Shown piece after piece: positions 52,141 to 62,028 of a DNA stretch of 64,000 bases. Made by a program: the position numbers and the translations under genes. Each line of letters opens with the position of its first letter. Positions within the stretch are counted from its first letter, which is position 1. This DNA is from an uncultured Elioraea sp. (GTDB taxonomy: Bacteria; Pseudomonadota; Alphaproteobacteria; Acetobacterales; Acetobacteraceae): NCBI GenBank assembly GCA_937928775.1, contig CALFVI010000015.1, forward strand, positions 1 to 64,000, written 5' to 3'. Below the pieces are notes generated by a model, which was given only the letters and a program-made list of their open reading frames with translations, had not been told where the DNA came from and searched no databases.

Positions 52141-52904
52141 CTCTGCCGCGCCTTGCCTTCCTCGCCGCCGACACCGAGGCGGCGAAAGCGGCGCGCGACC
52201 GCCTGGTCGCGCTGTACGGTGATTGCACGCCAGAGAGGGCGGATGCGATCGTCGCCTTAGGCGGCGACGGGTTCATGCTGGAGACGCAACATCGTTTCCT
52301 CGGCCGAAACCTTCCCATCTACGGTATGAATCGCGGCTCGGTGGGCTTCCTGATGAACGACTACCGGGAAGAGGGACTGCCTGAGCGCGTCGCGCATGCC
52401 CAGGCTGCCGTGCTGCATCCGCTGCGCATGCAGGCCGAGACGGTGCAGGGCGAGGTGGCTGAGGCGCTCGCCATCAACGAGGTGAGCCTGCTGCGCGAAC
52501 AGCGTCAGGCAGCGAAGATCCGGATCCTGGTCGATGGCCGCGTGCGGCTCGAGGAACTGATCTGCGACGGCGTGCTCATCTCCACCCCCGCCGGCTCCAC
52601 GGCGTACAATCTCTCGGCGCACGGGCCGATCGTCCCGCTCTCCGCCAACCTCCTGCCGCTGACGCCGATCTCCGCCTTCCGCCCGCGCCGTTGGCGCGGT
52701 GCTCTGTTGCCATCAACCTCCGTCGTCACTTTTGAGGTGCTCGAGCCCGAGAAGCGACCCGTCGCAGCGGTGGCCGACTACACAGAGGTGCGGGATGTGG
52801 CGCGGGTGACGGTGGCGGAGGATCGTTCCGTCTCCTTGACCATGCTGTTCGACCCGGATCATTCCTTGAGCGAACGCATCATCGCCGAGCAGTTCACGGT
52901 CTGA
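52137..52904 (+). CDS. nadK: NAD kinase
   Basis: [60 protein letters not shown]. Confidence 0.95.
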   Translation: MTLPRLAFLAADTEAAKAARDRLVALYGDCTPERADAIVALGGDGFMLETQHRFLGRNLPIYGMNRGSVGFLMNDYREEGLPERVAHAQAAVLHPLRMQAETVQGEVAEALAINEVSLLREQRQAAKIRILVDGRVRLEELICDGVLISTPAGSTAYNLSAHGPIVPLSANLLPLTPISAFRPRRWRGALLPSTSVVTFEVLEPEKRPVAAVADYTEVRDVARVTVAEDRSVSLTMLFDPDHSLSERIIAEQFTV

Positions 52905-53109
52905 AACCGCAACAGCCCGCCCCCTCGCCCTGGCAGGGCTGCCATGGTCGGAACAGACAGCGCGCTTCGGTGCAGACCAAGAAAGACACTCCAGCATCGG
53001 CCGCCCCAGGAGAAGGTGCGTGGGGGAAGTCGCATGCGAGGGGGGCCTTCGCGTTCGCGAGGAAGGTATAACGGCGGCAGCCACCCGGCCGTGCCCGCCC
53101 CCTCCGCTC

Positions 53110-53997
53110 TCACGCCCCGCGGATCAGGCGCATCACTCCGGAAAAGTCGGTGCTTGCGCCGCCGCAGGCGACGAAACGGCGATAGAGCTCCGCCGCGTGC
53201 ACGCCGAGCTCTAGGCGCGCCCCGCTTGCCTGCGCCGCCGCGATGGCGAGATCTAGATCCTTCAACATCATCTGCGCCGTGAAGCCCGGGGCATAGTCGC
53301 GATTCGCTGGGCTCGACGGTACCGGACCGGGCACCGGGCAGTAGCTCGTGAGACTCCAGCACTGGCCGGAGGACTGCGCGGCGATGTCAAACAGCGCCTG
53401 GTGGTCGAGGCCCAAGCGTTCGGCCAACGCGAAGGCCTCGCAGACCGCGATCATGGAGATGCCGAGGATCAAATTGTTGCAGATCTTCGCCGCCTGCCCG
53501 GCACCGGCTTCGCCCGCGCGCACGACCGCCTTGCCCATGGCGGAAAGAATGGGGCGCGCGCGTTCCACCAGCTCGTCCGCGCCGCCAACCATAAAGGTGA
53601 GCGTGGCGGCCTCCGCCCCGCCGACCCCGCCCGAGACCGGGGCGTCGATCATGCCAAGACCAGACGCCCCAGCGAGGTGGGCAAGCTCGCGCGCTGTGGC
53701 GACGTCGATCGTTGAGCAGTCGATCAAGAGCGTGCCGGGCGCAGCCGTCTCAATCAGTCCTCCCGGGCCGCTATAGACCGCGCGCACCTCGCGCCCCGAA
53801 GGCAACATGGTGATGGCGAATTCCGCCCCCAAGACCGTCTGCGCAGGACTGTCCGCCGCCTCAGCCCCAACGGCGACCAGGCGGCCGATTCGGTCTGGAA
53901 AGAGATCGAACACACGGACGGCATGACCGGCCCGCAGCAGGTTGCGCGCCATCGGAGCACCCATGTTGCCGAGGCCGATGAAGCCGATCCGAGCCAT
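53110..53997 (-). CDS. NAD(P)-dependent beta-hydroxyacid (3-hydroxyisobutyrate-like) dehydrogenase
   Basis: MARIGFIGLGNMGAPMARNLLRAGHAVRVFDLFPD; DAPVSGGVGGAEAATLTFMVGG; AGAGQAAKICNNL. Confidence 0.93.
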   Translation of the reverse strand: MARIGFIGLGNMGAPMARNLLRAGHAVRVFDLFPDRIGRLVAVGAEAADSPAQTVLGAEFAITMLPSGREVRAVYSGPGGLIETAAPGTLLIDCSTIDVATARELAHLAGASGLGMIDAPVSGGVGGAEAATLTFMVGGADELVERARPILSAMGKAVVRAGEAGAGQAAKICNNLILGISMIAVCEAFALAERLGLDHQALFDIAAQSSGQCWSLTSYCPVPGPVPSSPANRDYAPGFTAQMMLKDLDLAIAAAQASGARLELGVHAAELYRRFVACGGASTDFSGVMRLIRGA

Positions 53998-54152
53998 ACC
54001 GTGCCGTCGTCGTTGCTTGATTGCCCGCACGCCCTTCTGGGCACCCCCCTCCGCCCCGTCAAGGGCGGCAGCCCCGACCGGCACGACTGTTCGGGTGCTT
54101 GACGGGTGCCGCCACTCCGCGCCATCGTTTGCACACAAACGAAGTGCCTCGG

Positions 54153-55016
54153 GTGACGAACATCACGGTTTCCGGGCTCAAAAAGGGGGGCGCGTTGGGA
54201 TATCTCCGTCCTGCCACGGTCGAGGAAGCGGTTGCGGCCCTGAGTGCCCGGCGGTCGACCGTGCTCGCCGGCGGCACCGACCTGTTTCCTGCGCGAGTGG
54301 GTCGCCCTTGCGACGAGGCTCTGCTCGACATTTCTGGGCTCGCTGCCCTGCGCGGTGTGGCGGAGACCGAGCGGGGTTGGCGGTTTGGCGCGTTGGCAAC
54401 CTGGCGCGACGTGCTGTGCGCTGAGCTGCCGCCGCTCTTCGACGGGCTGAAAGCCGCCGCCCGCCAAGTGGGCGGGGTGCAAATCCAGAACCGCGGCACG
54501 ATCGGCGGCAATCTCTGCAACGCGAGCCCTGCCGCCGACGGTACGCCAAACTGGCTTGCCCTCGACGCCACCGTAGAACTCGCCTCCGCGAACGGCACCC
54601 GGTGTCTCCCTGTCGCCGAGTTCGTGCGTGGCAATCGCCGCACGGCTCGGCGCGAGGACGAGCTTCTCGTCGCCGTGCATGTTGCGCGCCCCGCTCATCC
54701 AGCGCGCGGAACGTTCCGAAAGCTCGGCGCCCGTCGCTACCTCGTGATCTCCATCATCATGGTCGCTGCCGTCGCCGAGTTCGCGCCCGATGGGACCATC
54801 GCCTCGGCCCGGATTGCGGTCGGTGCGGCAAGCGAAGTAGCACAGCGTTTGCCATCCTTGGAGGCGCGGCTGATTGGGCAGCACCCCGACCCCTCTCTTG
54901 TGCGCGAGAAGGATCTCGCCCCCCTGTCGCCGATCGACGACGTCCGCGCCACCGCCGCCTATCGGCGCGACGCTGCCCTCACCCTCGTCCGTCGCGCCAT
55001 CGCGGATCTTGCCTGA
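54153..55016 (+). CDS. Xanthine dehydrogenase-family FAD-binding subunit
   Basis: YLRPATVEEAVAALSARRSTVLAGGTDLFPARVG; GGVQIQNRGTIGGNLCNASPAADGTP; start approximate (GTG). Confidence 0.93.
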   Translation: MTNITVSGLKKGGALGYLRPATVEEAVAALSARRSTVLAGGTDLFPARVGRPCDEALLDISGLAALRGVAETERGWRFGALATWRDVLCAELPPLFDGLKAAARQVGGVQIQNRGTIGGNLCNASPAADGTPNWLALDATVELASANGTRCLPVAEFVRGNRRTARREDELLVAVHVARPAHPARGTFRKLGARRYLVISIIMVAAVAEFAPDGTIASARIAVGAASEVAQRLPSLEARLIGQHPDPSLVREKDLAPLSPIDDVRATAAYRRDAALTLVRRAIADLA

Positions 55017-57760
55017 TGCGCTCGCCCGCCCTGCCGCACCGCTTCCTCGTCAATGGCCGCGACGTGGAGGCGATCGCCCCGCCAGCCATGCGGCTTTCCG
55101 ATGTGCTACGGGACGTGCTGGGGCTGAAGGGCACCAAGGTCGGCTGCGACGCGGGCGACTGCGGCGCCTGCACCGTGCTCCTCGATGGGGCGCAGGTCTG
55201 CGCCTGCCTCGTGCCGGTCGCTCAGGTCGTCGGCCGTAGCGTGGAAACCGTCGAGGGGCTCGCGCACGACGGCCGCCTGCATGCCCTCCAATCCGCCTTC
55301 CTTCGCCATGGCGCCGCCCAGTGCGGAATTTGCACGCCCGGCATGCTGATGGCGGCGGCTGACCTGTTGCGACGGGTGCCCTCACCGTCCGAGGCCGAGG
55401 TGCTCGATGCGCTCGGCGGCGTGCTCTGTCGCTGCACGGGATATCGCAAAATCGTCGAGGCGGTGCTGGCGGCGGCGCACGGCGGTGCGGCGGCCGATCC
55501 CGCAGCTGGCAGCGCCGTCGGTGCCCGCCTCGTTCGCGTCGACGGCGTGGCGAAAGTGACGGGAACGGACCGTTTCGGCGCCGATGCTTTTCCCGAACGC
55601 GCATGGCTGACCTTGCGCGCTGTGCGCAGCCCCCATGCGCATGCGAGGTTCCGCTTCGGCGACCTCGACGCGTTCCGCCGCTGTCACCCTGGGCTTGTTG
55701 CAATCCTCACCGCGGACGATGTGCCGGGTACGAATCGATTCGGCATCTACCCCACCGGGAAAGACCAGCCGGTGTTCGCCGAAGGCTATGTGCGCATGCT
55801 AGGCGAGGCGGTGTGCGCTCTCGTCGGCGATGCCGAGACCGTCGCCGCCATACGCGACGAGGACGTGCCCATCAGCTGGGAGCCCCTGCCGCCCGTCTCG
55901 TTCGACGACGCGCTTGCCGGCGCAGCACCCGACCTCCACCCGCACGCGCCGGGCAATGTGCTCTGCCGCGGCCGCGTCGCCTGCGGCGCTGCCGACTCTG
56001 CTCTCGCCTCCGCCCCTTACCGCGCCACCATCGCCATCGAAACAGGCTTCGTCGAGCACGCCTACATCGAACCCGAAGCCGGCTACGCGGAGCGGATCGG
56101 AGACGGAATCGAGATCGTCGCCTGTACCCAGACGCCGTACATGGATCGCGACGAGATCGCACTCATCCTCGGCATTCCGCCCGAGCGTGTGCGCATTGTG
56201 CCGACTGCGGTGGGTGGCGGTTTCGGCGGCAAGCTCGATCTCTCCCTGCAGCCGATGATCGCGATCGCCGCCTGGCGCACGGGCAAGCCGGTGCGCTGCG
56301 TTTACACCCGGCCTGAGAGCATGCGCACAACGACCAAGCGGCACCCTGCCCGCCTCGTCGCTGAGGCGGGTTGTGACGCCGAGGGTCGGCTTCTCGCCTT
56401 CCGCTTCCACGGCGACTTCAACACAGGTGCGTACGCGTCCTGGGGTCCGACGGTGGCCTCGCGCGTGCCGGTGCACGCGATGGGACCGTATCGGGTGCCG
56501 AACGTTCGCGCCACCACCGCCGCCATTTATACCACCGACACGCCGGCCGGCGCCTTCCGCGGCTTCGGTGTTCCCCAGGCCGCGATCGCACACGAGGCGC
56601 TGATGGATGCGCTGGCCGACCGCGTCGGTATGGATCGCCTCGAGATCCGGCTGCGCAACGCGCTGCGCCGTGGCGACGCCACCGCGACGGGGCAGGTGCT
56701 CGACCATTCCGTCGGCCTCGTCGCCTGTCTCGAAGCGCTGCGTCCCCGCTGGCAGGCGCTGCGCGCAGAAGCCGAAGCTTATAACCGTTCCGCGCACGGG
56801 CCATTCCGGCGGGGTGTTGGCATCGCCTGCATGTGGTACGGCATCGGCAATACCGCGCTCTCGAACCCCTCGGAGATGACGCTCGGCCTGAAGGCGGATG
56901 GAACGGTCACGCTCTATTCCGGTGCGGTCGATATCGGCCAGGGCTCGAACACGGTGATGGTGCAGATCGCGGCGGAGGCGCTCGGCGTCTCGCCACAGAC
57001 GGTCCGCCTGGTTGCCGGCGACACCGCGCGCACCCTCGATGCCGGCAAGACCTCTGCCTCGCGGCAGACCTTCGTCTCCGGCAATGCGGCACGCCTCGCC
57101 GGCCTGGACTTGCGCCGCCAGCTGCTCGCGCTCACCAACGCAGGCACCAGCGCGCGCATCGTTCCCATTCCCGGGGGTGTGGAGATCCGCGACGGAGAGC
57201 GAACGATCCGCCCCGATCTCTCCCGCCTGGCAGCGGATGCAAATGGCGACGTGCTTGTGGGCTTCGGACGCTTCGACCCGCCGACCACCGCTCTCGATGC
57301 CGATGGGCGCGGGGTTCCCTATGCGACTTACGCTTTTGGGGCGCAGATCGCCCTCGTCGAGGTGGATCTCGAGCTCGGCACCACGCGCGTTCTGCGCATC
57401 GTGGCCGCGCACGATGTCGGTCGCGCCATCAACCCCACTCTGGTCGAGGGGCAGATCCACGGCGGCATCGCACAGGGCATCGGGCTTGCGCTGATGGAGG
57501 AGTACATCCCCGGCCGCAACGACAACCTGCACGACTACCTGATTCCCACCGTGGGCGACGTGCCCCCGATTGAGGTGGTGCTGATCGAAGACCCCGAACC
57601 GCTTGGCCCCTTCGGCGCCAAGGGTGTGGGCGAGCCCGCCCTGATCGCGACCGCGCCTGCCATTCTCGGCGCGATCGAGCAGGCCACGGGCGTGCGCGTC
57701 ACCCGCATTCCCGCCACTCCCGATCGGCTCCGCGCCGCCATCCTTGCCGCCCGATCATGA
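55016..57760 (+). CDS. Xanthine dehydrogenase-family fused [2Fe-2S]/molybdopterin-binding subunit
   Basis: N-terminal KVGCDAGDCGACTVLLDG...QCGICTPGML...CRCTGYRKI followed by Moco domain (TAVGGGFGGKLDLS, PAGAFRGFGVPQAA, GAKGVGEPALIATAPAI). Confidence 0.95.
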   Translation: MRSPALPHRFLVNGRDVEAIAPPAMRLSDVLRDVLGLKGTKVGCDAGDCGACTVLLDGAQVCACLVPVAQVVGRSVETVEGLAHDGRLHALQSAFLRHGAAQCGICTPGMLMAAADLLRRVPSPSEAEVLDALGGVLCRCTGYRKIVEAVLAAAHGGAAADPAAGSAVGARLVRVDGVAKVTGTDRFGADAFPERAWLTLRAVRSPHAHARFRFGDLDAFRRCHPGLVAILTADDVPGTNRFGIYPTGKDQPVFAEGYVRMLGEAVCALVGDAETVAAIRDEDVPISWEPLPPVSFDDALAGAAPDLHPHAPGNVLCRGRVACGAADSALASAPYRATIAIETGFVEHAYIEPEAGYAERIGDGIEIVACTQTPYMDRDEIALILGIPPERVRIVPTAVGGGFGGKLDLSLQPMIAIAAWRTGKPVRCVYTRPESMRTTTKRHPARLVAEAGCDAEGRLLAFRFHGDFNTGAYASWGPTVASRVPVHAMGPYRVPNVRATTAAIYTTDTPAGAFRGFGVPQAAIAHEALMDALADRVGMDRLEIRLRNALRRGDATATGQVLDHSVGLVACLEALRPRWQALRAEAEAYNRSAHGPFRRGVGIACMWYGIGNTALSNPSEMTLGLKADGTVTLYSGAVDIGQGSNTVMVQIAAEALGVSPQTVRLVAGDTARTLDAGKTSASRQTFVSGNAARLAGLDLRRQLLALTNAGTSARIVPIPGGVEIRDGERTIRPDLSRLAADANGDVLVGFGRFDPPTTALDADGRGVPYATYAFGAQIALVEVDLELGTTRVLRIVAAHDVGRAINPTLVEGQIHGGIAQGIGLALMEEYIPGRNDNLHDYLIPTVGDVPPIEVVLIEDPEPLGPFGAKGVGEPALIATAPAILGAIEQATGVRVTRIPATPDRLRAAILAARS

Positions 57761-59259
57761 CAGAGACACAACAATCGACGGACACGCCGGACGCCGAGGC
57801 GCTGTCGCACGTGAAGGACCGCAACGCTGGCATCGTCGTCTGCGATGCCTGCCCGGTGCTCTGCCGCATCCGCCCCGGGCGCACCGGCGCCTGCGACCGC
57901 TACGGCAATGTCGAGGGGCGGCTTGCGCGCCTGGACCCGCTGGTGATCGCCGCCCGCGCTGGCAAGGACGGCATGATCCCGTTCCTCGGTGCAGAATGGG
58001 ACGGGTCCCTCCTCTCCGGCGCCACCGCCTTTGTCACCGGTATCGGCGCCGGAACGACCTACCCAGACTACAAGCCAGCCCCCTTCATCGTCTCCTCTGA
58101 GATCGATGGGGTGGAGATGGTGACCGTAGTGACGGAAGGAATCTTCAGCTACTGCGGGCTGAAAGTGAAGATCGACACCGATCGTTTCCTCGGCCCCGAA
58201 TGCGCCCCCGTGCGCGTCGATGGCGAGCAAGTCGGTCACGTCACCACCGCCGAATACGGGTCGCAGATGCTCTCCTTGGGTGGTGTGCGGCACTTGACGG
58301 GCGGGACGAAGAAGGAAGGCCAAGTCACTTGCGAAACCCTGCTCGCGCTCGCCAACAAGCAGGCGGTTGAGGTGACAATCGACGACGGCGCACGGGTCGT
58401 GCTGCAGGCCGGGGCGGCGCCAATCATCGACGGTGTGCGCGAGGAGCGCATGCGTGTAGGCTGCGGGTCGGCCGCCATTGGTATGTTTGCACGCCAGTGG
58501 TTCGGCCATGTCGATGAGGTGATCGTGGTCGATGACCACATCACCGGCGTGTTGACCGAGCACCAGGCAGGCCGCTTCCTCGATATGCGGCCGGCAGGGA
58601 TTCGTGTGCGCGGGCGACGCTCTACGCCGGGTCGCTACTTCCAGGTGGCGAACCCCGGGCGCGGTTGGGGTGGGACGGATATCGAGGACCCGCTCGAGAT
58701 CATCGAGCGCATCGACCCGCGCATCGCTTGGCCTGGGCTTCGCTTGTTGATGGTCTCCACCACCGGAGAGCACGCGGCGTTCTATGTGCTCGACGAGGCG
58801 CTGATGCCGCGGCCGGCGCCCATGCCAGAGCCGGTGGCGCGCGTGGTCGAGCGGATCGGCGAGAACTGCGAACCGGCCCTCGTCTCCATCCTGTTCATGG
58901 CAGGCGCAGGCGGCTCTCTGCGCGCCGGGGTGACGGAGAACCCGATCCGCCTCACCCGCAGCGTGCGCCAAGGCCTCACCCGCGTCACCTCCGGCGGGGC
59001 GCCGGTCTATCTCTGGCCGGGTGGCGGCATCACCTACATGGCGGATGTGCTGGCGATGCCAGAGAACAGTTTCGGCTCCGTTCCGACCCCGGCTCTCGTC
59101 GCGCCGATCGAGTTCACCCTGCCGCTCGCGCAGTATCGGGCAATGGGTGGGCATGTGGATCGCATCCGCCCGCTTTCTGCTCTGCGCACCGAGAGCCGGG
59201 CGAGCATGATCGCCTGGCGCGATGCCAACCCGTGGCCTCTGGACCCTCTGTCGAGATGA
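57757..59259 (+). CDS. 6-hydroxynicotinate reductase-like protein
   Basis: DRNAGIVVCDACPVLCRIRPGRTGACDRYGNVEGRLARLDPL; overall pattern matches proteins annotated as 6-hydroxynicotinate reductase; ATGA overlaps with neighbours. Confidence 0.8.
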   Translation: MTETQQSTDTPDAEALSHVKDRNAGIVVCDACPVLCRIRPGRTGACDRYGNVEGRLARLDPLVIAARAGKDGMIPFLGAEWDGSLLSGATAFVTGIGAGTTYPDYKPAPFIVSSEIDGVEMVTVVTEGIFSYCGLKVKIDTDRFLGPECAPVRVDGEQVGHVTTAEYGSQMLSLGGVRHLTGGTKKEGQVTCETLLALANKQAVEVTIDDGARVVLQAGAAPIIDGVREERMRVGCGSAAIGMFARQWFGHVDEVIVVDDHITGVLTEHQAGRFLDMRPAGIRVRGRRSTPGRYFQVANPGRGWGGTDIEDPLEIIERIDPRIAWPGLRLLMVSTTGEHAAFYVLDEALMPRPAPMPEPVARVVERIGENCEPALVSILFMAGAGGSLRAGVTENPIRLTRSVRQGLTRVTSGGAPVYLWPGGGITYMADVLAMPENSFGSVPTPALVAPIEFTLPLAQYRAMGGHVDRIRPLSALRTESRASMIAWRDANPWPLDPLSR

Positions 59260-60119
59260 GTGCGGTCGCGGCGTGGCTGCCCGGCGGGCGGCTTCACCTG
59301 CAGCATGGTCCGATCGACGTCATCGCCTGCGCCTGGGGGGAGGCAGACGCCGTGCGCGCCGCTTATCGCGCAGCCTGCAACGCGTTCTCGAGCGTGCTCG
59401 AGACACTGTGCGGCGAACTCTCTCTGCTGCGACTCCCCATGCCCGCGCCCTGTCCCGCTGGGCCGGTCGCGCGCCGCATGCACGACGCCGTGCTGCCGTT
59501 CGCCGTCGGCGCCTTTGTCACACCCATGGCGGCGGTGGCAGGGGCGGTGGCTGACCATCTGCTCGCCGCCATGCGCAACGCCGCTCCCCTCATTCGCGCC
59601 TACGTCAACGACGGCGGCGACATTGCGCTCCATCTCAGTCCCGGCCAGTCGTTCCGCTGCGGCATCGTTGCTGATCTCGCAGCACCGGGGCTCGATGCCA
59701 TCGCCGCCATCCGCGCCGAGGACGGCATCGGCGGCATCGCCACCTCGGGGCGTGCCACCAAGGGTTCGGGCGGTCGGTCTTTCTCCTTCGGCATCGCCGA
59801 TGCGGTGACGGTGCTGGCGCGCGACGCCGCCACCGCCGACGTCGCGGCCACGCTGATCGCCAACGCGGTCGATCTGCCAGGCCACCCGGCAGTCCATCGC
59901 ATGCCCGCCTGCGAGCTCGACCCGGACAGCGATCTCGGATCGCGCCTGGTCACCGTCGGGCTCGGTCCGCTCACGGGGGAAGAGATTACCGCCGCGCTGC
60001 AGCGTGGCACGGCGGAGGCCGAGCGCTTCCGTGCGCGGGGGCTGATCGTTGCCGCCATCCTGTTCCTGCGCGGGGAACGACGCCTCGTCGGCCCCGCTCC
60101 GCTTGCCCTCGCCGCCTAA
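59256..60119 (+). CDS. UPF0280 (ApbE-like) family protein
   Basis: LHLQHGPIDVIACAWGEADAVRAAYRAACNAFSSVLETL; AVGAFVTPMAAVAGAVADHLLAAM; RAYVNDGGDIALHLSPGQSF. Confidence 0.88.
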   Translation: MSAVAAWLPGGRLHLQHGPIDVIACAWGEADAVRAAYRAACNAFSSVLETLCGELSLLRLPMPAPCPAGPVARRMHDAVLPFAVGAFVTPMAAVAGAVADHLLAAMRNAAPLIRAYVNDGGDIALHLSPGQSFRCGIVADLAAPGLDAIAAIRAEDGIGGIATSGRATKGSGGRSFSFGIADAVTVLARDAATADVAATLIANAVDLPGHPAVHRMPACELDPDSDLGSRLVTVGLGPLTGEEITAALQRGTAEAERFRARGLIVAAILFLRGERRLVGPAPLALAA

Positions 60120-60129
60120 GGAGGCGCCA

Positions 60130-60717
60130 ATGTCCGATCCGCTGATCCGCACGCTCACCGTGATCCTCGAGGAGACGCACCGCGAGGCCGATCAGCCTAT
60201 CCAGCCCCCCACCCGCAAGGCGGCGGCGGTGGCGGTGATCGGCAACCCCTTCGCAGGCCGCTTCGTCGAGGACCTCTCGGAGCTGATCGAGGTCGGGGAG
60301 ATGCTGGGGCGGCTTCTCGCAGAACGCGCTGTCGCCGCCCTCGGCATTCCCGGCAGCACCGTGCACTCCTTCGGCAAGGCGGCGATTGTTGGCGAGGATG
60401 GCGAGCTCGAGCACGCCGCCGCCATCCTCCATCCCAAGTTCGGCGCGCCGGTGCGGGCGGTGCTGGCGAAGGGGCCTGCGCTGATCCCGTCTGCGAAGAA
60501 GCGCGGCGGAATCGGCACCGCGATCGACGTTCCCCTTGGGCACAAGGACGCGGCCTATGTGCGCAGCCATTTCGATGCGATGGAGGTGCGCCTGCCGCAC
60601 GCGCCGCGGCGCGACGAGATCCTGGTCGCCCTCGTGCTCACCGACAGCGGGCGGCCCCTGCCGCGCGTCGGCGGGCTGACGGTGGATCAGATCGAAGGGC
60701 GCGATGGGCTGCGCTAG
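60130..60717 (+). CDS. Amino acid synthesis (DUF1185) family protein
   Basis: VAVIGNPFAGRFVEDLSELIEVGEMLGRLLAERAVAALGI...VHSFGKAAIVGEDGELEHAAAILHPKFGAPVR. Confidence 0.85.
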   Translation: MSDPLIRTLTVILEETHREADQPIQPPTRKAAAVAVIGNPFAGRFVEDLSELIEVGEMLGRLLAERAVAALGIPGSTVHSFGKAAIVGEDGELEHAAAILHPKFGAPVRAVLAKGPALIPSAKKRGGIGTAIDVPLGHKDAAYVRSHFDAMEVRLPHAPRRDEILVALVLTDSGRPLPRVGGLTVDQIEGRDGLR

Positions 60718-60754
60718 AGTAAATCAGACACGACTGGGAGAGGAGGCCCCAACC

Positions 60755-61966
60755 ATGGCCAAGACGACGCGACGCTTGTTCCTTGCCGCCGCCGGCACCC
60801 TCGCTGCGCCCGGCCTCATCCGGGCCCAGGGCACGCAGCCGATCCGGATCGGCGAGATCAACTCCTACACCACCCTGCCCGCGTTCACGGTCCCTTACCG
60901 CAACGGCTGGCAGCTCCGCGTGGAGCAGATCAACGCCGCGGGCGGCGTGCTCGGCCGCCCGCTCGAAGTGATCTGGCGCGACGATGCGGGACGGCCGCAG
61001 GATGCGGTGCGGCTTGCGGGCGAGCTTCTCGACGCTGAGCGCGTCGATCTTCTCGCCGGAACGTTCTTTTCCCATATCGGTCTTGCCGTCTCCGACTTTG
61101 CGCTGCAGCGGCGCCGCCTGTTCGTCGCCGCCGAACCGCTAACCGATGCGCTCGTTTGGGAGAAGGGCAATCGGTACACTTTCCGCCTCCGCCCCTCGAC
61201 CTACATGCAGGCGGCGATGCTGGTCGAGGAGGCGGCGAAGCTGCCGGCCCGGCGCTGGGTGACGGTGGCCCCCAACTACGAATACGGCCAATCGGCGGTG
61301 AAGTGGTTCAAGCAGCTTCTCTCCGCCCGCCGCCCGGATGTCGAGTTCGTCGCCGAACAGTGGCCCGCTCTCGGCCGGATCGATGCGGGCGCCACCGTCA
61401 CCGCGCTCGCCCAAGCGCGCCCCGACGCGATCTACAACGTCACCTTCGGCGCCGACCTGACGAACTTCGTCCGCCAGGGTAACACTCGCGGGCTGTTCGA
61501 GCGGCGCACGGTGGTCAGTCTGCTCACCGGCGAACCCGAGTATCTCGACCCGCTCGGCGACGAGACGCCCGAGGGTTGGATCGTCACCGGCTATCCGTGG
61601 GACCAGGTGAACACCCCCGAACACACCGCCTTCCGCGACGCTTACCGGCGCCGCTTCAATGACTATCCTCGCCTCGGCAGCGTGGTCGGCTACGACACCA
61701 TCACCGCCATCGCCGAGGCGATCAAGCGGGCGGGCTCGCTGGAGACGGAACGCTTGGTTGAGGCGATGCGCGGCCTGCCCTTTACCTCTCCGTTCGGGCG
61801 CTGCGTGTTCCGCGCCATCGACCACCAGTCCACGCTCGGCGCCTTTGTCGGCAAGACCGCGTTGCGGGGCGGCCGTGGCACGATGGTGGAGTGGCGCTAC
61901 GCTGACGGGGCGAACTATCTTCCACCCGACGACGAGGTGCGCCGGATGCGCCCGCAGACCACCTGA
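60755..61966 (+). CDS. Branched-chain amino acid/amide-type ABC transporter substrate-binding protein
   Basis: Tat-like signal MAKTTRRLFLAAAGTLAAPGLIRAQ; QPIRIGEINSYTTLPAFTVPYRNGWQLRVEQINAAGGVLGRPLEVIWRDDAGRPQDAVRLAGELL. Confidence 0.93.
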   Translation: MAKTTRRLFLAAAGTLAAPGLIRAQGTQPIRIGEINSYTTLPAFTVPYRNGWQLRVEQINAAGGVLGRPLEVIWRDDAGRPQDAVRLAGELLDAERVDLLAGTFFSHIGLAVSDFALQRRRLFVAAEPLTDALVWEKGNRYTFRLRPSTYMQAAMLVEEAAKLPARRWVTVAPNYEYGQSAVKWFKQLLSARRPDVEFVAEQWPALGRIDAGATVTALAQARPDAIYNVTFGADLTNFVRQGNTRGLFERRTVVSLLTGEPEYLDPLGDETPEGWIVTGYPWDQVNTPEHTAFRDAYRRRFNDYPRLGSVVGYDTITAIAEAIKRAGSLETERLVEAMRGLPFTSPFGRCVFRAIDHQSTLGAFVGKTALRGGRGTMVEWRYADGANYLPPDDEVRRMRPQTT

Positions 61967-62028
61967 TCCTTACCCCAAGCCACCGTTTCCGTTCCGGGGC
62001 CGAGGCGTTCGTCTTCGGCCCCTCTCTC

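Noticed and set aside
55799-57532. 577-aa minus-strand ORF
   Set aside because: Antisense shadow of the Moco subunit, which has clear conserved motifs on plus.
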